Source: Diplocarpon mali
Taxonomy: Eukaryota; Ascomycota; Leotiomycetes; Helotiales; Drepanopezizaceae
DNA: 64,000 bases
Direction of reading: 5' to 3'
Assembly: GCA_024741835.1 (NCBI GenBank)
Contig: JAENRP010000104.1
Coordinates: 62,001-126,000, forward strand
Shown: piece by piece, positions 58,110 through 64,000 of the stretch
Numbering within the stretch: position 1 is the first letter of the stretch
How the letters are laid out: the number at the start of each line of letters is the position of its first letter
Notes under the pieces: model-generated
Told to the model about the DNA's origin: nothing
Seen by the model: the letters and a program-made list of their open reading frames with translations, nothing else
The model's database searches: none
Position numbers and translations under genes: made by a program

Positions 58110-60301
58110 TCAGAAGAGCTGAACAGTGATGTTGTCTGCATAATAGTTCTTGGTAGCCTCCCGGGTCTCAGCATCGTCGATAATCTCTTCTTCTTGTTCT
58201 GTCAGCCTGTTTAGTTGCTGTGTCAAGTTGCGTATCATGACGCTAAAATCTCCATTGTGAATTTCACGCCAGTTATTATGCTTGCACTTCTTGGGGGCTT
58301 TGAGGCAGATGTTATCAAGGGCGTCAACGACTTGGGCTGCTTGACTAACAGTCTGGCCAGGGTAGGGTACGTGAGAACCAAGACTCCTCGCGTCATCTGT
58401 TCGCGGCCCGAGAACTCCAGTATTGAAGGCACTTTGCCCTTCTTCTGACTCGAACCAATCCTTGAACTCTGCTTCATTCATAGCTAGACGGTTATCATAG
58501 CCACAAATAGCCTTGATATCGACACTTGGATGCTTGATAGCGCGCTTTGAACGCTCATCGATCATAAGGAGGAGCCTTCTCTGGTTCATGTACCCTTCGA
58601 TCTGGGCCTCAATAACTCGCTTTTTCTGCTTAATGCCATCTATTACAGACTGTTCTTCGGATGTGATATAGTCGAGGCCAACAGGACGATCTCGAGTAGT
58701 CTTGTCAGCTGATTACGAAAAATATATATTGCATGACATACCTGAGTCAGCCTCCTTCAAGATGGCCAATCTGGGCTTCTTTCCCAAGGCATGAAGCTCT
58801 TCGACCGTCGATATTGACACCAACAGATCTGCTACTTCTTGTCGATTTAACGCGCTTCCCATTGATGGAGCGTAGTCACCACGAAGCTTCTTGTAACACC
58901 ATTCGAAGAATGCGATCAAGTGCTCTTCGCTGCAGTATTTGCTGGATTCGTTAACACGAGCGGCCCTTCGGCAGCCATTATCGCAATTGATATATCGACA
59001 AATTCGCTTCCAGGTCGTTTTCCGCTCGTTAGTGGTACATTTTGGGCAAATGTAACGATCCAGTAGCTCCTTGGCATCCTCTTCGTCAATGTTGACACAG
59101 GAGCAATGGTACCAATCCTCACATCCTCCGTCGCAGAACACCATCATACGATGATCATCTGGTCCTCGGCAAATGCAATATTCTCCTCCATCGTTACTTT
59201 CAGGACTTCCGACGGATGAGTTACTGGGGCGGCGAGAGCTTGACGGAGTGTCCACTTTATCAGCTACAAGTTGTCAGAGATCTGAAAATTCTGATAGGTA
59301 ATTTTAAAGGGTTTACCTACTATCAGCCCGAGATTTTTTGGAAGGACCAAATTTTCTGACAGGAGCAGCGGTGCCCTTCTTCTTGAGTGTTGGCTTGTCT
59401 GCTTTTAGAGGAGCGGGACTACCGAGTTTCGGTGCAGGACTGCTGTGTTTCTGGGCGTTTGGTGGAGCAGGTGTACCCTGTTGAGAAGCAGGCGCATCTG
59501 AGGGGGCTTTTCTTTTGCGCCCTTCACTCTTGATCTTCTCCGAGATGCTCATTGGCAATCCACCCGACATCCCGCCTGACGCTGAATCATGAGACTCTTC
59601 TGGCGCCTCCTTCTTAATTCCAACATATTCGTATTTTGCACTCGGGTTTTTGGGTTTCGATGCAGCTTTTGGCAAATACGACTGGCCACCTACAAGGGCA
59701 GCAGCGACTGCCCGAGCATGTTTCTCCTTGTTCTCAACTAGCATGCGAAGGGAGAGGGTACGAGTTTCACCCGACTCGCGATATTTTCTCGATTCATTGG
59801 CAGATTTGTGGTGTTTGTTGTACATGCGAGAATCTGCTGCTGTATAGATTCGGTTCCACACAGCATCGTCTTCGCCTTCTGGGGTCGGTTTAGCCTGGGG
59901 ATATTTGTACTTGAAACTTGGCGAGTTGTTCGAGTGCACGAAGAAAGGATGTTCAGGATCAGTTATCCCTAAGCTGCCGACTGCTTCTTCCGTACTCATA
60001 GGGCCAGTGTGGGTTTCAAAAGGTGTGGGGTTCGAAGAGGAGTTTGGAGAATGTGAGTTCGATCCAGGACTTGTCTGGGCCAGGTTGCTAGCCTGAAATC
60101 AAGAGACAAGTCAGCATTCATTTCAGGACTGTTCTGGTCATGTGCGAAGAGCAGAAGAGAAGGCATATATAGAGTGTCGACATGAATCTCAAGTGACAAA
60201 GGGGTTGCAGTTAATTTGGCAATGTAAAAAACACTTACGTCTATTGGTGCACTAGCTGGAGGCGCATCAGTCATCTCACAGTCTCTGTCTTCTGTATCCA
60301 T
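58110..60301 (-). CDS. SPP1: COMPASS subunit Spp1/CFP1-like PHD-finger protein
   Basis: Reader subunit of the Set1/COMPASS histone H3K4 methyltransferase; nuclear. Exons (minus) 60301-60239, 60092-59321, 59263-58742 and 58690-58110, about 645 residues; introns 146, 57 and 51 bp. After an acidic start (MDTEDRDCEMTD) and a Lys/Ser/Pro-rich low-complexity part (KKKGTAAPVRKFGPSKKS), a C4HC3 PHD finger runs from EYCICRGPDDHRMMVFCDGG through EDWYHCSCV to YICPKCT. The second cysteine cluster (RICRYINCDNGCRRAA, SKYCSEEHLIAF) is diagnostic of the Spp1/CFP1 family. The C-terminus has coiled-coil-like QQLNRLTEQEEEI and a cysteine-bearing KAICGYDNRL region. For the last intron I preferred the 51-bp form with a CTGAC branch point over a 33-bp alternative. 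Confidence 0.9.
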
Positions 60302-61199
60302 TGCGATCACTGATGTCGAGAAATGGGCATGCCTTTTTGGAATCCGCAAAACAAAGCCTTGAGGTTGAGCCTTGGACTGCTCAGGAAACACGCCAAGAAA
60401 CGGCAGCTAGATAGGTGCACCCTAGTATCAGCGCTAGTATCTGCCTGGCTCAGCCTCGCCTTGTAGCCTTCTTTAGGCAAAGTACCATATAAGCGTAAAT
60501 GAATACTAACAATGGAACAGGACCAAGACGTGGTAACCCAGAGAAAACATCTTGCGGAGAAGGGTGCCAAATCTTTTCATTACAGTATCCTCCTCACTAT
60601 TCAAATACTAGACTGGAGAGACTCCGACTCACTTGTGTCAGTCTCTAGTAGGTATTATAAAATGAAAGTTTAACACTCAGTTCTTCTGCCTTCACTATTG
60701 AAGGCATTGATTGGACCGAGCAGTACCTTTGAGATGATTGTTGTCAGATCAGATGAGGGATTTCTAGAATCAGAGCGAATTCAGATGTCAGTATGGATAA
60801 AGTTTGGATTGCAGATAATAAAGCAAGTGAATATATGTGGACGTTAAAACTACAACAATACAAACTGATCTGGTTGAGCCAGACACTCCTGCCTGAAACC
60901 GCTCCTCTCCAAAGGCCCTAAGAACATCCTAAAGCATGACCCAAAGCCGACATTCCTAGACTCTTATTGGGTATTGACGCTACAAGAAGACAACCCAGTA
61001 ACTGAAGTGTACCAAAGAAGCAACGCCAAACAAAATCAGCCGTGAGGCTACTCCATCTTCCAAGCCGTGAGGCTGCTCTCTTGCTCCTATAACCGAAAGA
61101 AGCTTGGTATCTCTCAAGCTTCCGTCGTGCTGTTCCTTGGTCGTGAGACCCAATACCTATATTCCTTCATGTCCTCCGCAACTACCACGATATTCCTGA
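60302..61199. other. Intergenic
   Basis: Promoter side of the Spp1 gene and 3' side of the following small gene; no other feature recognised in about 900 bp. Confidence 0.45.
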
Positions 61200-61721
61200 T
61201 CACCTCCTGTGCCGCCTGCTTGAGCTTCCGGAGCTCTGTCCGTGATGGCGAGATCTATGCCGGCCGCTTGAACTACTGTTTTCCATCCGCTGCTCCATCT
61301 CTTCCACTCGCTGCCGGAAACTCCTCACTATATCTCTGATATGTCTGATCCTGTCAAAGTCCACCTCCAGTTCATCGATTTGCCTTAGTATCTCGTGAAA
61401 CCTAGCAATCTCGGAGTCCGCAATGGCGATCGCATTTCCTGCCCGGTCGTACTGTTGTTGGGCCACCATCTGCGACTGCTGGGACAGATATTCGAGCCGT
61501 TCTTGGATTTGCAGCATCAACCGGTCGAAGTGCCGACCGAGAGCTGCAAGGGAAGTTCCATCAAGAAGTAGCAATCCTTGTGAGGAGGCGTGGGATGCTG
61601 CACGAGAGGAAGATCCACCAGCAGTAGACGCGGCAGCTTGCTGATGATGTCGTAGGAGGGCGACCTCATCGTTGGTTAAACCGAGTGAGGTATCGGGGAC
61701 TGCATTGGCTGGGGATGCCAT
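61200..61721 (-). CDS. Small coiled-coil protein, probable BLOC-1 subunit Cnl1
   Basis: Single exon, 173 residues. The central and C-terminal part is a long amphipathic helix region: LAALGRHFDRLMLQIQERLE, LSQQSQMVAQQQYDRAGNAI, FHEILRQIDELEVDFDRIRH and IRDIVRSFRQRVEEMEQRM, then a Ser/Arg/His-rich tail. This pattern, especially ELE-DFD-IRHIRDIV with a following R-V helix, resembles fungal Cnl1, a subunit of the yeast-type BLOC-1 complex in endosome maturation. The N-terminus is Ala/Ser-rich. ATG at 61721 is the first in frame. Identity is from memory of the family pattern and could be another coiled-coil protein; that it is a gene is more certain. Confidence 0.6.
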   Translation of the reverse strand: MASPANAVPDTSLGLTNDEVALLRHHQQAAASTAGGSSSRAASHASSQGLLLLDGTSLAALGRHFDRLMLQIQERLEYLSQQSQMVAQQQYDRAGNAIAIADSEIARFHEILRQIDELEVDFDRIRHIRDIVRSFRQRVEEMEQRMENSSSSGRHRSRHHGQSSGSSSRRHRR

Positions 61722-63019
61722 AACGGCTGCTTCTTTTTGGCTTGAGGACGCTGAGACCGAGCTGTAGGAGGAGTAGGCGACACCCTCACAGAGAGCTGTG
61801 AAGGTGCTGTAAACTTCATGGTAATTGTGACGCTGGTTTGGTCATTGCAAGAAGCTCCCCGAGGTGAGACCGGCCGATGGACAAGAAGATTGGAAGATGC
61901 GGTCCAAGCCGAGGGTTGTACACGGGCGAATATTTTTGCTTTTCGAGAGATTAGTCGCGTGGATCAGCTGAAAAGCGGTCTGGTCGTAGTTCGTCTGATG
62001 AAGCATATGTTCCCATGACATGTTCTTTAGCTTGTCGAGAGAAGGACAGAAACCGTGCTTGGGAGCGACAAGCGCCAGCATAGTATAGACGCTCGTTTCG
62101 TGCATCTCACTCCAGGTTGTGATTCGATTTTCTGGGGTAAGTGCGAGTTGCATTAGCGCAGTGTGAAACGGCCGAGGACTTGCCTTGCACAATTACCTGC
62201 GGTACATAATATAAGCAAGAAAGAAATCAAGCATCCCTACATGAAGCTCCGATTAACAAGCTTAACAGCTGAGCCTTATCCGCATGCTCATCCAACTGGC
62301 ATTGCTTCGTCCAGATAATGGGCTACCGGTGTTGATATTCATGTTCCACCCATCGCCACGGGTTGTCGGCGGAAGACGTGCTTCCGGGTTCTGCTTGTGG
62401 ATTCTGTTCTGCAGCTCTCCGCGCTTGGACCAGCGGCAGCGATGATGTCGAGAAGTGTAGGTATATTTATTTGTATTTAGCTGGTGCTGCTAAACACTTG
62501 CCCGTGTATCTAAAAACACGATAGATACTCTGTCACAGCGAAATGCTGCTGCAGGTGCAATGACTTTGAACGGGAATTCTCTACTGACGGTCATCCACCG
62601 TTCTCGATCTCGGGCTATTTTAAAGTCAACAATCCCGTTTTTTTTTTTAACCTTTATGCGAGCTCGCAGACAAAGTTCTTGTCCTTCGGCCTAGCCCGGC
62701 TTATTCTTTGATCTGCAAGCAATGCAAGCAGAAGAGCGCTACCGTGAAAGCGGATGAGATCGTATTCTTGAAGGCTATGATACTGTGATACGACTCTCTT
62801 CTCTCTGGTCTCGAGAAAACAATATACTAAGTAATCACACAGTAAACCCAAGTCTATCCCACAGCCCCCCGCAAAGGCCATGCCAGGACGAGAGTATAGC
62901 TGGCTACCCCTCATGGATTATGGAGTGGGTTCACGGTGCTGGTGTTCTAGTTAGTTGCTGCACCCTTGTCTGTCTAGGAATCGTACAGAGTACATTTAAA
63001 GCTACTCACAGTGCCTTTC
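61722..63019. other. Intergenic with one unassigned minus-strand frame
   Basis: A 116-codon minus-strand frame at 61842-62192 reads plausibly (LALTPENRITTWSEMHETSV) but has no recognised domain and no ATG with clear context; it might be an exon of an unrecognised gene. Poly-T at 62638-62649. The rest is empty as far as I can see. Confidence 0.4.
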
Positions 63020-63898
63020 ATGTCTCGCACGCTTTCGAGTCGCTTCCCTTCCGCTTCATTGCAAACCTCTAAAACCATTGATCACGTGGTAGGCAGACAG
63101 AGGAGGTTTCTTGCAGCGCTGGGAGCTATTGCAGCAGCTACCAGGCTTGCTTCTGCTACAATCCTGCAGAATAGACAAGTTAGAACCACCAATTACCCGA
63201 ACTCGGTCATCGATCTTACGAATTTATCGATTGGAAACTTTTCCTCTAGGTGCCCGAGAGCTCTTATACGAGGGACGACGGGTACGCAACCATGTCAGAT
63301 GGTGGTCGTAAGTATCGCCGCGTTACCGGGCACGCATTACGACTTTGTAGACTAACCTTCAGATAGAGCGCCAGGGCTGAAGTTGGGCTTCACTGTAGAG
63401 GAAGTTGCCGTTACGTTGGGGCCATTCAGGAGTAATATCACTCTCAACAGCTGTCAAACTGATGGTCAGGACCGGCATTTCATGAATGTCACCACAAATG
63501 GTATATCCAGCCCTACAATACCAATGGTCGCAGACCCAAGACATTCATGTTCTGATTTTTGCTCCATGGCCCTGCAAAACACATAATAAGCCGTTATCAG
63601 ATGCAACTCACCTGCTTACCAGCCCCAGCACTCCCGGAGTAAAGCTTACAACCCCAATAAGCCCTCCCACATTCGAGAAGAGGATCATGGATTGGGCCTA
63701 CGGTGTTCCTATTGGCTCAACATACATCTCCAAAGGCGAGAAAACTGTGAACATCCCATCGTTCGGGAGAACTACCGACCGAAATCTGGGGGACAACCCC
63801 GACGTTTGGGACTTTTCAAAGCAGCAAGCAGCCGATATTGTTATTAAGAATCTGGGGACCAATGGTAACAACCCGTCGATTGACGTCGCCATCTACTG
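63020..63898 (+). pseudogene. Secreted SGNH-hydrolase (GDSL-type esterase) pseudogene
   Basis: ATG at 63020 leads to a signal-peptide-like stretch (FLAALGAIAAATRLASA). Later segments match fungal SGNH esterases: LPLG-like FPLGARELLYEGRRVRNH, after an intron (GTAAGT at about 63311, acceptor near 63365) WWSAPGLKLGF, RHFMNVTTNGISSPTIPM, IMDWAYGVPIGSTYISKGEK, and DVWDFSKQQAADIVIKNLGT followed by N. At least two frame changes are needed (near 63245 and 63500). The GDS nucleophile block normally between PSFGRT and the WDFSKQ region is missing, so the frame passes straight from one to the other; the frame ends at 63898, without the SxxxH block. Confidence 0.65.
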
Positions 63899-64000
63899 AT
63901 ATGTTGTCCAGCGTATGATGTTGATAGAAGGCGTCCATACTGCGTGGCCCAAGGCGCAGATTTTTCTAATTGTCACTATCTTTCCTTTGTCGGCAGCTCA

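Noticed and set aside
1..64000. CRISPR arrays, rRNA, tRNA, bacterial operons
   Set aside because: The window is fungal; no regularly spaced repeats of CRISPR type, no rRNA sequence, and no tRNA with convincing A and B boxes was noticed on reading.

Overview
The window looks like a chromosomal segment of a filamentous ascomycete (Pezizomycotina). The evidence is short introns (about 45-95 bp) with GTAAGT-like donors and CTAAC/CTGAC branch points, families typical of these fungi (Zn2Cys6 regulator, GH76, FLC/TRP-like, LaeA-like methyltransferase, Dug2, COMPASS Spp1), and transposon relics carrying C-to-T/G-to-A damage of the kind left by repeat-induced point mutation (RIP). Species is not resolved. 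All exon structures below were joined by eye from frames and splice signals.

Left part (1-15 kb) is gene-poor. A RIP-degraded Ty3/gypsy retrotransposon (gag and protease part, minus strand) runs off the left edge. It is followed by a secreted type-B carboxylesterase gene (3.9-6.1 kb), then about 9 kb of decayed sequence: a Tc1/mariner-derived miniature element (7.6 kb), an unidentified remnant (9.6 kb), a medium-chain reductase pseudogene (10.2 kb), one copy of a dispersed repeat (11.7 kb) and a TehA/SLAC1-type transporter pseudogene (12.1 kb).

Middle part (15-36 kb) has Dug2 (WD40 plus M20 peptidase, glutathione breakdown), two unrecognised decayed reading frames (19.4 and 20.7-21.8 kb), a TAPT1/Emp65-family ER membrane protein, a PLP serine/threonine dehydratase facing a Zn2Cys6 regulator tail to tail, a second copy of the dispersed repeat, an SDR pseudogene with four in-frame stops, a PNPOx-like/ferredoxin-reductase fusion flavoprotein, and an internally deleted alpha/beta-hydrolase pseudogene.

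Right part (37-64 kb) has a GH76 cell-wall mannosidase/transglycosidase and an FLC-type channel or carrier protein, divergent across about 3 kb that contain Tc1/mariner remnants. Next come a divergent P450/methyltransferase pair, a threonine-type asparaginase, an NTF2-like/flavin monooxygenase fusion, and a run of minus-strand housekeeping genes: Rab escort protein, Spp1 and a probable BLOC-1 Cnl1 subunit. An SGNH-hydrolase pseudogene that has lost its catalytic GDS block lies at the right end.

The most notable themes are (1) a small family of about 250-bp inverted-repeat elements that still encode the last residues of a Tc1/mariner transposase, (2) an unusually large number of decayed enzyme and transporter genes between intact housekeeping genes, and (3) two linked pairs that may be functional units: dehydratase with regulator, and P450 with methyltransferase. 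No CRISPR array, rRNA or convincing tRNA gene was seen, and no clearly new multi-gene system.
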